A stretch of DNA of 64,000 nt from Adiantum capillus-veneris (GCA_014529385.2 CM043942.1:108765141-108829140); one strand, 5' to 3'; positions 22,307-33,855 are shown, numbered from the stretch's first letter. The notes: generated from the letters alone by a model not told the origin. A program made the numbers and translations.

Positions 22307-23224
22307 AGGTTTGTTCCTTCCTTCAACCATCTCTTGATCTCAGATTCTGGAGAGCCGGAATCATACGAAGAAGCTATGCAACATGAATCCAAAGAAGAAT
22401 GGACGAAGAGCATGCAAGTGGAGATGGACTCACTACATCGCAACCAAACATGGAAATTGGTTGAGTTGCCTAAAGGTAAGCACACATTTCAAAACAAATG
22501 GGTGTACAAGGTGAAGGAAGAAGAAGGTGGGAAGAAAAGGTACAAGTCTAGGCTTGTGGTAAAAGGTTTTTCTCAAAAGAAAGGTATTTACTTCAATGAA
22601 ATATTTTCTCTTGTTATAAAAATGAACTCAATTAGGCTTGTCTTAAGCCTTGTGGCTGCTCATGATCTAAATCTCGAGCAAATGGATGTAAATACGGCAT
22701 TCCCTCACGGCGACTTAGAGGAGGAAATCTACATGCTTCAACCAAAGGGGTATGAAGTAAAAGGTAAGGAGAAAATGGTTTGCAGATTAAAGAAGAGCTT
22801 GTATGGTTTAAAGCAAGCATCAAGACAATGGTACTTAAAGTTTGATCGATGGATGTTGGATCATGGATTCACAAGATGCAACTCGGATCACTCCGTCTAC
22901 ACGAAGAATTTGGGAGATGGGAAATTCATCATCCTAATGTTGTATGTTGATGACATGTTGATTGCAAGTGCTAACATGCAGGACATCAAAGACCTAAAAG
23001 AGGAGCTATCTAAATCATTTTCAATGAAAGATTTAGGTGATGCAAAGAGGATACTTGGTATGAAAATATCAAGCGACAGGACGAAGAAGACAATAAAGCT
23101 ATCTCAAGAAGATTATATCAAGAAGGTACTAGAAAGGTTTGCAATGCAAAATGCAAAACCAGTTTCTACACCTTTGGCTGGTCACTTTAAACTAACAAAG
23201 GATATGTGTCCAAAGACACAATAG
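22307..23224 (+). pseudogene. Copia-2 reverse transcriptase
   Basis: In-frame continuation after the TAA. Motifs: WTKSMQVEMDSLHRNQTWKL, KARLV-type KSRLVVKGFSQKKG, QMDVNTAFPHGDLEEEIYM, LKKSLYGLKQASRQWY and the active site LYVDDMLIA, then MKDLGDAKRILGMKI. The catalytic YVDD is intact. A TAG at 23222-23224 separates it from the RNase H part. Confidence 0.9.
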
Positions 23225-23900
23225 GAGATAGCCTATATGTCTAAATTTCCATATGTTGCAGCGGTAGGTTCTCTAATGTATGCTATGGTCTGAACAAGAC
23301 CAGACATTGCACATGCAGTGGGAGTTGTGAGTAGGTTCATGGACAACCCAGGTAACGAGCATTGGCAAGCTGTGAAGTGGATACTTAGGTATCTAAAAGG
23401 GACAACAAAAAATGCATTGTATTTTGGAGGAACTAATATTTTTCTAGAAGGGTATGCTGATGCAGATATGGCAGGTGACAAAGATACTCGAAGGAGCACT
23501 ACTAGCTATGTGTTCACGGTTGGAGGCACAGCAGTAAGCTGGGCTTCAAAGCTACAGAAAGTGGTTTCACTTTCTACCACGGAAGCAGAGTATGTAGCAA
23601 TGACGGAGGCAAGCAAAGAAATTTTGTGGCTTCACAGATTCTTAGAAGAGCTTGGATTCAAACAAGACAATTGTGTCTTGTACAGTGATAGCCAAAGCGC
23701 TATCCATCTTGCAAAGAACTCAGCCTTTCATTCAAGGACAAAGCACATTAGGTGAGATATCACTTCATACGCACTCTTTTGGAAGAGGGATAGCTAAAGC
23801 TAGGAAAGGTGCATACAAGTGAAAAGCAGACATGTTTACAAAGGTGTTCAACAAGGAGAATTTGAGCTTTTGCTCATCCTCAATTGGCATTCAAGGATAA
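23225..23900 (+). pseudogene. Copia-2 RT C-terminus and RNase H
   Basis: FPYVAAVGSLMYAMV, a TGA near 23291, TRPDIAHAVGVVSRF and then RNase H: YADADMAGDKDTRRSTTSYV, STTEAEYVAMTEASKE and YSDSQSAIHLAKN carry the Asp-Glu-Asp catalytic residues. A change after TKHIR (23753) puts a stop before the final ~45 residues, which can still be read to about 23900. Confidence 0.88.
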
Positions 23901-23949
23901 GAAGCCAGGATGGAAAGCAGTCACAGGTTTGGTTTTGAGATCAGTCTCC

Positions 23950-23960
23950 AAGTGGGAGAT
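23950..23960 (+). other. Polypurine tract of copia-2
   Basis: AAGTGGGAGAT directly before the 3' LTR, a typical plant copia plus-strand primer. Confidence 0.85.
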
Positions 23961-24569
23961 TGTTAAGTATGGAGCCTAATTTACCTTGTAATCTTCTGTG
24001 GTAAAAGCGCACATTTGTAAGGCCCCCATTTTGAGGAGAAGCCATCGTGCGTGAAGGAAAATCACTCGCCAAAAACCAAAATTTTCAAGGCTAAAAATCG
24101 GGGGCAACGTTAGGAATATTTCTTTTTGCCAAAATATTATGGTCGGACGACGGCAGGAAAGTGGTCGGAAAACAACCGGCCGGTTGGCCGGTTGCTGGTA
24201 GTCAATGGCCGATGGCCGGTGGTCGGAAGTCAATGGCCGGTGGCCGAATTCAAAAGCGGACTTGTCTTCTCAAGGGCGGCCACACATGGGCAGATTGAAG
24301 GGTCTGATTTGGACTTATCTACACATGGTTGCCTCTCATGAGAGAGGGCAGCCCTTTTGGCCTATAAAAGGAGGCCATTTCTACACACATTTCATAGTGT
24401 GAAGTTGATGCAACAAGGTGAGTGTGAGGTGGTGAGAGTGAAGCAAGGCGAGAGCTCCATTAAGGGTATAATCCCTTTGTAAACTACTTCTTGTTTTGAA
24501 GTACTAAAGCCATTGAGTGGTTACTTTCCCGTGGACGTAGCCCACATTGGGTGAACCACGTATATCATG

Positions 24570-24628
<59 letters not shown>

Positions 24629-24712
24629 CTATAATCTCGTGTATGTAAATTTGTCTCTCTCCATTAAGTAATCTACTCAATTATCTATTTAGCTACGTCT
24701 TATTTCCTAACA
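23961..24712 (+). repeat. 3' LTR of copia-2
   Basis: TGTTAAGTATGG to TTTCCTAACA, 752 bp. It differs from the 5' LTR by scattered substitutions, small indels (near 24190-24320) and a shorter TC tract (24575-24625). Confidence 0.95.
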
Positions 24713-25090
24713 AGGAGAAGCCTATGGTGAATAACTTGGTTGAATAAACCCTCTGCTGAGGTAGTTCTACCTCAAAAACCTCAGAATGACTCACTCTGTA
24801 GGGTGGTTTACTAACTGGTTTACTGCCTGCAACCACGTCTATGCCATGTTGCACAAATTGTATTCGTGGTAATCCTGGTGGTAAATCGTTAGGAAAAACA
24901 TCTTGAAATTCCATTAACAAATATTTTAACTGACTAGCAAATTTTGCTTGTTGAGAAGAGAGAGTAGAAGCCATTGCTACAAGAGAAGAAAGAGAAGCAT
25001 GCGGCGTTGATGAATTTTCAACAGATTCAAATTTGAAAGGAAATGACATAATGAGTAACACAAGAAAACTTCTTCTATTTCATTATCAGA
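24713..25090 (-). pseudogene. Reverse transcriptase, N-terminal part, gypsy element C
   Basis: On - it reads LLMEFQDVFPNDLPPGLPRI, GIDVVAGSKPVSKPPYRVSH and on to the SP residues where copia-2 entered. This is the classical entry segment of gypsy RT. A TAG replaces a Tyr-type codon just before the insertion site and there is a frameshift near 24760. Confidence 0.85.
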
Positions 25091-25362
25091 AATGAGCTTC
25101 ATAAGTTCTATTGTACATACCAGTGGTGAGGAAGGCACATCCTTCTCTCCTAGCAACAACACATGTGTTCCATGGGATTCAAACATCATATTGTTGTGCT
25201 CGTAGCTACGCTTCAATGATATGGGTTCCTCAGCTGTGCAACCATTCTCAACCAAGTACCACATATGCCCTCTCCATGCTCATAACCTAGAAATCCAAGG
25301 ATGTGGCATACCCTTGAATTTCCAATGATACAGCTCTCACTTGAGTATCCCCGACTTGGGCA
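25091..25362 (-). pseudogene. Protease-RT linker of gypsy element C
   Basis: The minus frame 25264-24977 is open (GTHVLLLGEKDVPSSPLVCT) and fits the region between protease and RT of gypsy polyproteins, with stops near 25270. Confidence 0.5.
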
Positions 25363-25844
25363 TCATGGCCGTTCACCATCCGCTACCTTGGAATGGTGGG
25401 AACTTGGAGTTGGGGGCAACTTGAGTCTTTTCACTAACCCGTAGTTAATGCAATTGTGAGTAGCACCGTCATCTAACAAGATGCACACCTTGTGCCCTTG
25501 AATAGATCCATGCATACGTACTAGCTCATGTGGAACAAAGGTTTGTTGCCACATGGAAGCTGTTATACAACATTCAACACTTACACCATGTGCACTTCTT
25601 TCTCCATGCTCTGGCCAGCAGATCTCCCATTGGGACAATATTTTTTTTCCATGGCCGCTTCCCAAGCATTGGAAACATGAAAGACCCTTGAGGCCCCTTG
25701 GATTTCTTGGCCGCCTCTGAGTTGGCTACTAAAAACTTTCTTTTATTGTGTCCATGCTATGTGTGTGTGTTATCATGTACGTGTCTCTCAAACCGTCCAA
25801 TTTCTATCTGCCTCATTCTTGGGTAGAAATTATTTTTGAAATAT
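25363..25844 (-). pseudogene. Gag C-terminus with zinc knuckle and protease of gypsy element C
   Basis: On - the gag tail shows a knuckle-like CFQCLGSGHGKK near 25660, then the protease with VCILLDDGATHNCINYGLVK, where the usual D-T/S-G triad is DDG. The element is cut at 25844/25845 by the LTR of chromovirus A. The rest of its gag should lie beyond the A/B array, outside the window. Confidence 0.75.
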
Positions 25845-27363
25845 TGTAATGGAATATGGCTATAACATTGATTGTAGTGGAAATTGAAATAACAATAGTG
25901 AGGATTTCCTTTGAGAGAGTTCTTAAAGAGCATAAGAAGATTAATTTATTCAAGGTAGCAAGATGAACATTACACCTAATTAGCCGGGCATGAACAATAC
26001 TTGTAAAAGAGAGAGAGAAAGGGTTAGAGAAATTGACAACAGTTGAGGACCAGATTTATGTGGAGCCGGTCCCCCCTCCAAAAGGATTTTGTATTATAGA
26101 TTCCCCCATAAAGAGAGACTTGGTACAATACAAGATTGTGTTCCTTGATATCTCGTTTGTGCAATGAAAATGATAGACTTCATACACCAAAACTATGCCC
26201 TTAATTAACTTGCAAAAGCATGAACATATCCTCACCCTCATCCCAAGACCTCAAACACCTTCAAAGGTGGAGAGAGCTAGCAGGGAGTGAGGGAAGGGAA
26301 GAGGAAGAAGGATTAACATATGAGAAAGAAATAAACTCCTCACTTGTTATTACTCTTGTTGCTTAGCATAGCATAATAGCATAGTATTGGAGATTAAGGA
26401 GATGGCACGCATGCACTTTGGAGCATGGCTCTTGATTGGATTTGCATTCCATAGCCAAGAGTTGTTGGTGTGGACTCTCCACTTCTCAAGCTTGGAGAAG
26501 GAGATGGAGTTCTTGTGCAACACACCATGAGAATGAGAGTGTGTGTGAGTGATTGAGAGAGGGTATATGGTCAAGCACACCCCCTCTTTGCTTGGGTCAA
26601 CCCCTCCTTGTAGCTCATGCTTGAAAGCTCATTGGCTCATGTCAAGCCTAGCCAATCACAAGCCTACATCATTTCAAGCAATAGAGGTAGCCTTTGGACA
26701 AGTTTCCTCCTTTCCCCTTTGAGAGAGAGGGCTTGAATAATGCTTAAATAATTAATTAAACAAAATAAATTCTCATTGGACCCCTTAAGAGGCAAACCAA
26801 TAGGCTTTAGGTACGTTCTGAGGGCAACATGGGGAGGAGCTTGACATGTGTCCTTGTTGTCTCTTTAGACTTGGCATGCCTTGAGTGAGTGTGTGTGTGT
26901 GTGTGTTCTCCCTTATGCCCGTACATGTAGGGCTCGCTCACGCTTGTGTAGGGCTTTTGTTGACTTTTTGAAACACCTCCAATCCCTCAAGCATCTTCGT
27001 CATAAAGCATGACAAGCACCTTAGTCAACTCAAGCACGACAAGCACCTCAAGCACATGTTGAGCTTGTCTAAGGTCTAAAACACCCTAAGTTCCTAGGTA
27101 TAAGAACTTTTAACACTAACCTTTGGAGGTCTTTAATGAAGCTAACCCTAAGGCCTTTTAAGTTCCATTATTTGGTCATTGCTCTTTGATAGACCATCCC
27201 CCTTTTGGACCCGTTGCCTTCTCTCCCTTTGGTCCCATGTTAAGATAGACCTAAAAGCACATGTCTATATTCTAACTCTTGTTTCCGTTTATTTTCCCAC
27301 ATTAAATGATCAGTTCAATATGAGAAAATCATTTGGGTTAGTTAGATATTAGATTCTATGACA
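25845..27363 (-). repeat. LTR 1 (3' LTR of chromovirus copy A)
   Basis: TGTAATGGAATATGGC to TTCTATGACA on +, 1,519 bp. It is homologous to the LTRs at 56513 and 62747. It lies left of A's internal region, which reads on -, so it is A's 3' LTR. It includes a short GT repeat at about 26890-26906. Confidence 0.9.
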
Positions 27364-27378
27364 TTACCTCTCTCTTGA
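27364..27378 (-). other. Polypurine tract of chromovirus copy A
   Basis: On - the sequence CAAGAGAGAGGTAA precedes the LTR start TGTCATAG. The same tract lies next to the central LTR at 58199-58212. Confidence 0.75.
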
Positions 27379-27468
27379 AATCATAGTCGTCCTCGACTAT
27401 GAGGTAGAGAAGATAAAGCCTTAGTCAATAGTCTATGTTTCTTAGCGGGTAGAGGATCCCTTTTTACC

Positions 27469-27810
27469 CTACGCAATCATTCCAGAATGGATGACTAATC
27501 CATTTGGTGCTTGGGAGAATCGTAAGGTTGCTATCTCACTTTGGCTATCTGTTTGTGGGTGACAAGCCGAAGAAAAATTCAACCTTGTACCTAGATTATC
27601 AAAGAGACCTTTCCAAAAATTCATGGTTATACTAAGATCTCTATCTGACATGATGGATGTTGGCAATCCATGGTGTTTAAAAAACTGGGATATGAAAAGG
27701 GTTTCCATTTGGTGTGCCTTAATAGTCTTTTTGAGAGGAATAAAGTGTGCTTGCTTGCTAAACTCGTCGACTATTTTCCATATTTCCATATTCCCATGGA
27801 TAGACTTGGG
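27469..27810 (-). pseudogene. Integrase core of chromovirus A, 5' side of a deletion and cut by copia-1
   Basis: On - it reads SIHGNMEIWKIVDEFSKQAH (second-strand core), TSIMSDRDLSITMNFWKGLF with the second catalytic Asp, and SSACHPQTDSQSEIA where the third acidic residue is kept. At 27515-27518 a GAGA junction marks loss of the 968 bp that in copy B (58338-59306) encode the C-terminal integrase and chromodomain. The first part of the core is at 33463-33560 beyond copia-1. Confidence 0.85.
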
Positions 27811-27851
27811 TGAAGGTGCCACGGGAAGTGTGTGCAAGTGCAAGTGCGAGA

Positions 27852-27901
<50 letters not shown>

Positions 27902-28039
27902 TTTGGGTGGAGCGCACAGCAATGTTATCATGTTGCAGCTCCTTCTTTACTTGTATTAAAGAATAAGTGTATAACGGTTATGTTAGTAGATGGGCTAGTA
28001 ATAAGTGGAATGTCCAGCCAGTTGGCCTGAATCCCAACA
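27811..28039 (-). repeat. 3' LTR of copia-1
   Basis: TGAAGGTGCC to ATCCCAACA on +. A (GA)n tract at about 27853-27896 lies inside. Confidence 0.93.
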
Positions 28040-28052
28040 AACTTCCACTTGA
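28040..28052 (-). other. Polypurine tract of copia-1
   Basis: On - CAAGTGGAAGTT directly precedes the LTR start TGTTGGGATTC. Confidence 0.75.
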
Positions 28053-28108
28053 AGGCCAACGCAGCCCAAGTGACCTTGTATGTACAGCCGTGAAGCGATC
28101 TAGTGGCT

Positions 28109-28668
28109 TCAACCTATACCCATCAATTCACTGCAATGTGTAAACTGCTCCAAAGCTAAGCCTTTTGTCAAAGCATCTGCTGGGTTATTGTCAGTGTGTA
28201 CGTTGACCAAATCAATGAGCTTTTTGGCCAAGAAATCTCTCATGAGATGATACCTGACTTCAATGTGTTTCGATTTGGAGTGAAACACGGGATTCCTTGC
28301 CAATGCTAGAGCACTCTGACTATCACAATATATCACTGGAGTCTCGTCAATGCCAGGATTTCTGACTAAGCGAGATAACCATACAGCCTCTTTACTTGCA
28401 TCCGACAATGCAACGTACTCTGATACATAGTGGAAGACAACGTACAATCTTGAAGACATGATCTTCAAGATACTGCTGCTCCACCAAATATGAAGACATA
28501 GCCAGATGTCGATCTTCTATTATCAACATAACCCAGATAGTCTACATCCGCATAACCCACGATGGATGCATCACTATTCCCGAAGTGTAAACACTTGCCG
28601 ACCGTACCTTTGAGGTACCTAAGAATGTGCATCACTGCTTCCCAATGCTTACTGCCAAGATTTTCCAT
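28109..28668 (-). pseudogene. Copia-1 RNase H
   Basis: ENLGSKHWEAVMHILRYLKG, then VGYADVDYLGYVDNRRSTSG, SEYVALSDASKEAVW, IYCDSQSALALARNPVFHSK and the C-terminal VRYHLMRDFLAKKLIDLVNV. The Asp-Glu-Asp set is visible, in two frames (break near 28465). A stop after GVVS (28670) separates it from RT. Confidence 0.88.
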
Positions 28669-28671
28669 ATA

Positions 28672-29745
28672 TCAGCTCACTACTCCCACTGCAAAAGCAA
28701 TGTCTGGTCTTGTGGCCACCATAGCATACATGAGACTTCCCACTACCGAAGTATATGGTACCTTAGCCATTTCAGCTCGCTCAGCATCAGATTTGGGTGC
28801 ATCTTCCTTCATGAGTTTCAAGAATGCCTGCATTGGGGTACTCAATGCTTTTCCCCCCTGCATATTGAAACGCTGCAAAACTTTCTCAATATATGTTTCC
28901 TGAGATAACTCAAGAATACGACGTTTACAATCTCTTTTGATTTGCATGCCAAGAAAGTATGTAGCATCCCCCAAATCTTTCATTGCAAAATTATTGCTAA
29001 GTGTTTTCGTCAAGTTGGCAATTTCCGCAATGGATTTCCTAGCTATAAGCATGTCATCAACATACAAAACTAGAATGATCATCGAGCCATCATCTAGCTT
29101 TCTTGTGTACAAGCAGTGATCCTCTTTGCTCCTTTTATATCCTTGAGACCTCATATATGCATCAAATTTATGATACCGTTGTCTTGAACCCTGCTTTAAG
29201 CCATAAAGTGCCTTTTTGAGCTTACATACTAGCTCCTCACTAGATGCGTTCTCCTGAACAAACCCTTCAGGCTGCTGCATGTAAACATCCTCATCGAGAT
29301 CCCCATGAAGAAATGTTGTCTTCACATCCATTTCGACAAGTTCCATGTGCTCAATCACTACAAGACCAAGTACGGTTTTAAGCGTTGTCATCTTGACCAC
29401 AGGCGAGAAGATTTCATCAAAATCGACTCCCTTTTGTTGTTTGAACCCTGTGGCTACAAGTCTAGCCTTCTACTTTGGATTTGGATCACCTGAGGTAAAT
29501 TTCTTCTTATAAACCCATTTGTAAGGTAAAGCTTTTGCATCATTTGGCAGTTCTACCAAATCCCAAGTGTCATTAGCCAGAATCGAGTTATACTCAGATT
29601 GCATAGTCTGCTCCCACTTCACCACATCATCCGCCATCATGGCTTCTTGGTAGCAGCTTGGCTCACCACAATCGATCAACATGATGTAATCAAGACCTGG
29701 TTCGAAACGCGCAGGTGGATGAGAGACTCTAGTAGACCGTCTCAC
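28672..29745 (-). pseudogene. Copia-1 reverse transcriptase
   Basis: The linker RRSTRVSHPPARFEPGLDYI leads to RT: WEQTMQSEYNSILANDTWDL, LPYKWVYKKKF, a stop near 29470, then VEMDVKTTFLHGDLDEDVYM, LKKALYGLKQGSRQRYHKFD, the YVDD active site (ILVLYVDDMLIA) and MKDLGDATYFLGMQI. The catalytic box is intact; only one in-frame stop lies inside. Confidence 0.9.
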
Positions 29746-29808
29746 TCCTTGACCATTGCTATCCGCTCCATCTGGAGCATTGCTAGTGGAAGGTACATCA
29801 CTAGCCCG

Positions 29809-30510
29809 CTAAGTTGATTTTACTGTCTCTGAGGCAACATCCTCAAAAGTGACTCTCTGAATCTCTATTTCCTTGATAGTTTGTTTATGCATCTTCAACT
29901 CATTGAAGATCAATTTCGAACTATGGATGACTCGACGAGATTCTAGGTGCCACAGACGATATCCCATCTCTCCATATGCACCATATCCAATGAAAATACA
30001 TTTGTGTGACTTTGGCTCTAACTTCTGTCGAAGTTGTTTAGGCACGTGAGTATAATCTTCACAACCAAAAACACATAGATAATCATAGTGGGGCTTACGT
30101 TTAGACCATAACTCTTCTGGAATCTCATAATTCAATGGCGTACTAGGCGAACGATTTATAATGTGCACTGTGATCAAGACGGCTTCTACCCAAAAGCCTT
30201 GTGTGAGATTTGCCCTGGTAAGCATGGTTGTGACTCTTTCTTGAATCGTACGATTCATGCACTCAGCAACTCCATTCTGAGCTAGTGCGTATGGTGCAGT
30301 AAACTGCCTTTTAATCCCCCTTTTAGCACAAAAATTGTCAAACTCCTTGGAGACATACTCTCCACCGTTGTTAGTCCGCAACCTCTTGAGTTTCTTGCCA
30401 GACTGATTCTCAACGAGTGCTAAAAATTTATGGAACATAGGAAGAACTTGATTTTTATCTTTCAAAGGATATGCCCACACTTTTCGAGTAGAGTCATCTA
30501 TGAATGTCAC
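29809..30510 (-). pseudogene. Copia-1 integrase core and C-terminus
   Basis: FIDDSTRKVWAYPLKDKNQV follows a frameshift at about 30510. The second catalytic Asp is Asn (KRLRTNNGGEYVSKEF); the Glu is kept in AQNGVAECMNRTI, which also lacks the usual Arg after Glu. The GYGAYGEMGYRLW and VIHSSKLIFNELKM segments are the normal C-terminus. Confidence 0.9.
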
Positions 30511-31137
30511 AAAATAGATGGCCCCCTAGAGATTTGGTTGACATAGGACCACAAACATCACTATGCACTAAATCGAGAGTTTCAGCTCGCTTTTGACCCA
30601 ATGGTAAGTGCACGGACCTAGTCTGTTTGCCATAGATACAGTGCTCACAAATAGGAAAGTCAACATAAGACAAGACAGGTAAGTAGCCAAAACGAGTCAG
30701 AGTTCTCATTCCTTTTTGGCTAATATGACCTAGCCGGAAATGCCACAACTCAGTAGACGACAGCTCGGCTATAGATATGTAATCATGACCAACATCTGAC
30801 ACATGCATGGAATACAAGGTACCATGATTCTGACCTCTGATTACAACAAGATTACCTTTGCGTACTATCCACGAACCATTGCCAAATGTGGTGTTGTAGC
30901 CCAAATCATCAAGCTAACCAACAGAAATCAAGCTTTTAGTCAACTTGGGCACATGTCTGATATTACATAAAGTAAAGTATGTGCCATTCCTTAGATGCAA
31001 TTTGAAATTTTTGACACCCTCAATGTCTAGTTCATAAGCATCACCAAGTCTCACTTTGCCACAAGAGTGAGAATAAGTAGAGAACCACTCTCTATGTGGT
31101 GTCACATGGAAACTTGCACCATAATCTACTATCCAAT
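30494..31137 (-). pseudogene. Copia-1 protease and pre-integrase region
   Basis: The protease active site is DYG (NWIVDYGASFHVTPHREW) in place of DSG. KSLISVG is followed by a stop near 30914, then the frame continues with ELWHFRLGHISQKGMRTLTR and CEHCIYGKQTRSVHLP of the HHCC finger. The first integrase Asp is kept in TLDLVHSDVCGPMSTKSLGG. Confidence 0.88.
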
Positions 31138-32107
31138 TATGTGCATATTGTGCATCTTCTGTAACAAGAGCCTCGACAGGTATCTGCTATGAAGACCAAT
31201 ACGTCAGAGGTAAGTGGCATAACAACCGTTGGAAGAACAATAGGAGCATTTGAAGACTCTAGCATGTTGATCTCCTCTAACTTTGCTTTGCCCTTGTTTG
31301 AATCATCGGACTTAGAAGTTTCACCGGATTGTTTATCCTTCTTGCTTTGCTGCCGTTTCTTGCAATCCTTCTTCACATTCCCCTTTTTATGGCGGTGATA
31401 GCACTCGACATTATGCGTAGAACCCCGAGACTTACTACGTGAGCCCCCACATTCCTTGCTTTTGGCACGACTTTGAGTGCGACCCCTCTGTCTATCACTA
31501 GCAACATACGCATCACCATCCTTCTTGCCTTCGAGAGATTTCCTGCGAATCTCCTCGCTAAATAGACTCCCAAGGACGTCATTGTACACTGGACCTATAC
31601 CAGGTGTTAAGTTTCTAGTCGCAATACAAAACGTATCCCAATACGAGGGTAAACTACATAGCAAGAAGAAACATTTGATTTCCTCATCGAAGACCAAACC
31701 CTGAGTGGTCAACTGAGTGAAAATGATATTGAACTCATTAATGTGAGTAGAAATAGTGCCATCTTCCTTCATATGAAGGTCAAACAGCTTCTTCATCAAG
31801 AAAACCTTATTAGTGGAACTTTTGTACTCATAACTGGAACACAACTTATCCCATACATCTCTAGTAGTCCTTTCTCCAACTATAGTGAAGTACACAGATT
31901 CGGCCAAATGCAAACGGAGGGTAGATTTGGCCTTACATCAAGTTTCTCCCACTTAACATCTGTATACTCGCCCTCTGGGCGCTCCATGATAGGATCCAGC
32001 TGGCCTTTTTGTATAAGAACATCTTGAATCTGCTCTTTCCAGATAGCAAAATTCATCCCATCAAATTTCCGGATATTGTAAATATCCTTTTCACCACTAG
32101 ATGACAT
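31137..32107 (-). pseudogene. Copia-1 gag
   Basis: The ATG at 32107 starts MSSSGEKDIYNIRKFDGMNF. A frameshift near 31900 leads into the main frame (LAESVYFTIVGERTTRDVWD, STNKVFLMKKLFDLHMKEDG). The zinc knuckle is damaged: CYHRHKKGNVKKDC has Arg for the second Cys and Asn for the His. A Lys/Ser-rich linker follows to protease. Confidence 0.88.
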
Positions 32108-33210
32108 GGCTACAAGCTAAAGATACTATGGAAACAAACACTGGTAATTCTAGGAAAAATTCGACGAGTTTCCCCAGAAAAACTGACAGAATCTCAATTC
32201 AAAAAACTGTCACAAGAGATCAGCAATGCATCAAAAGTAATGCTCTCAAAGCATAAGACAGGCGCATCAACCACTAACTGTGCATAAAAAGTCAAAAAGC
32301 TGACCCAAGACTGCCAACACGGCGTCAAATGCACCTAGCCCTCTCTATACATATCCTATGGCGAGGCCACAAAAAAGGGGTACTCCAGCAACCTGTATCA
32401 CCGAAAGGATCTCAACATTCGAGAATCCCCTAGCTCAAGAAAACCTCACGCTATCGACCCTCACAAAAGGTTATGCAGACAAGAAACCAGCCCAGTCTCA
32501 GAAAGAGCCTCCGAACCGAGTCTCAGAAACGGTCGAGACTGCCAAAAACAAGCCAAATTGGCTCCACAAAAGGTTATATATGGCAGTTTCTACAACTCAA
32601 CGTACATCCACTGTCAACAATACTGCAAGGTGCAATATACGCGCTCAAACAGGTGCCAAACAAAATGTGCAAGCAGTAAGCGAATCTCTGCGGGGAGTAA
32701 AACCGCTCTCAAAAGAGCTCAAGCACTATCCAAAGTGCCAAAACAATGCATATGTGCATCAAATACTCCCACTGAAATCTGTGTTGATGCTAAACACTGC
32801 AACCTGTAAGAAACCTGGATGTCTTGTATGTATGCAAGAACCTGTGAGGAGATGGATGCTTGAAAAACCCGAGACAATGTCGATGCCGTAAAGTGCTCCT
32901 AATCAACCCATAAGCACCATCTCAATAGCACATAATAGCAGTAAAGCGGCTATATACCATCCCAAAATAGTCTCTGAACAACCTGCACCTGTGTCCTATA
33001 TCTGTAGCAAAAGTGGAGTTGAAAAAATACAACTCTTGAAGCGTAGCTCTAATGAAGCTTTCAACTGCACGAAGAGCTTTGAAAGGGGGGTAAAACCGCA
33101 GGACACCTGCTGGAAACGCTCTCGGAACTTTGAATTTGCCGATGCCAAAATTGAAAACCTGTTTGCACTTTTGAAAGTGCGCGCGTGCGGATGCAAAAAT
33201 GGCAAGCACA
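32108..33210 (-). other. Long leader of copia-1
   Basis: About 1.1 kb between primer site and gag start. The only long ORF is antisense (32358-32891 on +, 177 codons) without recognisable domains. No palindrome array is seen. Confidence 0.6.
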
Positions 33211-33228
33211 AACCCTGCTCTGATACCA
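33211..33228 (-). other. Initiator-Met tRNA primer binding site of copia-1
   Basis: On - TGGTATCAGAGCAGGGTT follows two bases after the LTR end. Confidence 0.92.
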
Positions 33229-33230
33229 GT

Positions 33231-33270
33231 TGAAGGTGCCGCTGGAAGCGTGTGCAATGCAAGTGCAAGA

Positions 33271-33322
<52 letters not shown>

Positions 33323-33462
33323 TTTGGGTGGAGCGCATAGCAACGTTATCCTGTTTTGCACCTCCTTATTTTGTTGTTTTTAAGAATAAGTGTATAATCG
33401 TTATGTTAGTAGATGGGTTAGTAGTAAGTGGGATGTCCGGTCAGTTGGCCTGAATCCCAACA
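33231..33462 (-). repeat. 5' LTR of copia-1
   Basis: TGAAGGTGCC to ATCCCAACA on +, with (GA)n at about 33273-33317. It is very similar to the partner LTR, with several substitutions. The LTR is short (232 bp) and the GA tract makes up nearly a fifth of it. Confidence 0.93.
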
Positions 33463-33855
33463 TTGGGTAACCCAAAGATAATATCCATGGGTATACTCTC
33501 CCATGGAGAATTAGGGATTGGCAATGGTAGGAGTAATCTAGGTTGCTTCCCTCTTTTATATTTTGTCTTTTGGCATACCACAAATTTAAACATATTCTTG
33601 TATGTCCACTTTCATGGTGGACCAATAAAAATACATCTCTACGCCTCGAAGAGTAGGTTGAATTCGTCTATGCCCTGCATAGGGAGGAGCATGGGATTCA
33701 TACATCACTTTCTCACGAAGGGAGTGAGTAACAGATAGCATGTTGCCATGGAGAAGATAACCATCCTGCAATGTGAATGGTTCATCTTTCTTCCCTAAGG
33801 CAACGGCTGGCACTATGTCCTTAAAATTAGGGTCAGTAGCATACTCATCTATCAT
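33463..33855 (-). pseudogene. RNase H-integrase junction and HHCC finger of chromovirus A
   Basis: On - LQDGYLLHGNMLSVTHSLRE, then YESHAPPYAGHRRIQPTLRG supplies the two His and WSTMKVDIQEYV leads to the Cys pair. PIPNSPWESIPMDIIFGLP is the start of the core with the first catalytic Asp, cut by copia-1 at the TTGGG target site. Confidence 0.85.

Larger units (their letters stand above)
19193..24712 (+). mobile_element. Copia-2, nearly complete Ty1/copia element inserted in gypsy element C
   Basis: It has two LTRs (766 and 752 bp), a Met-type primer site, a gag-pol frame and a polypurine tract, 5,520 bp in all. The flanks are AGGAC (19188-19192) and AGGAG (24713-24717), a 5-bp target duplication with one substitution. 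Removing the element rejoins the RT frame of element C. Coding is one frame (phase 2) apart from one frameshift in gag and five in-frame stops. RT motifs and length fit the Tork/TNT1-like group. The domain order protease-integrase-RT-RNase H is the copia order. Confidence 0.93.
27811..33462 (-). mobile_element. Copia-1, complete Ty1/copia element inserted in the integrase of chromovirus A
   Basis: It has two LTRs (229 and 232 bp), a primer site, a gag-pol with stops and a polypurine tract; total 5,652 bp. The target duplication TTGGG is perfect (27806-27810 and 33463-33467). The leader between primer site and gag is long (about 1.1 kb). Motifs (YVDDM, RYHLMRDFLAKKL) fit a Tork-like copia. It is inactive: protease DYG, integrase D2 replaced by Asn, damaged zinc knuckle, stops and shifts. 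Confidence 0.95.

Noticed and set aside
32358-32891. A 177-codon ORF antisense to the copia-1 leader
   Set aside because: No recognisable domain, low-complexity composition, opposite strand to the element; most likely chance.
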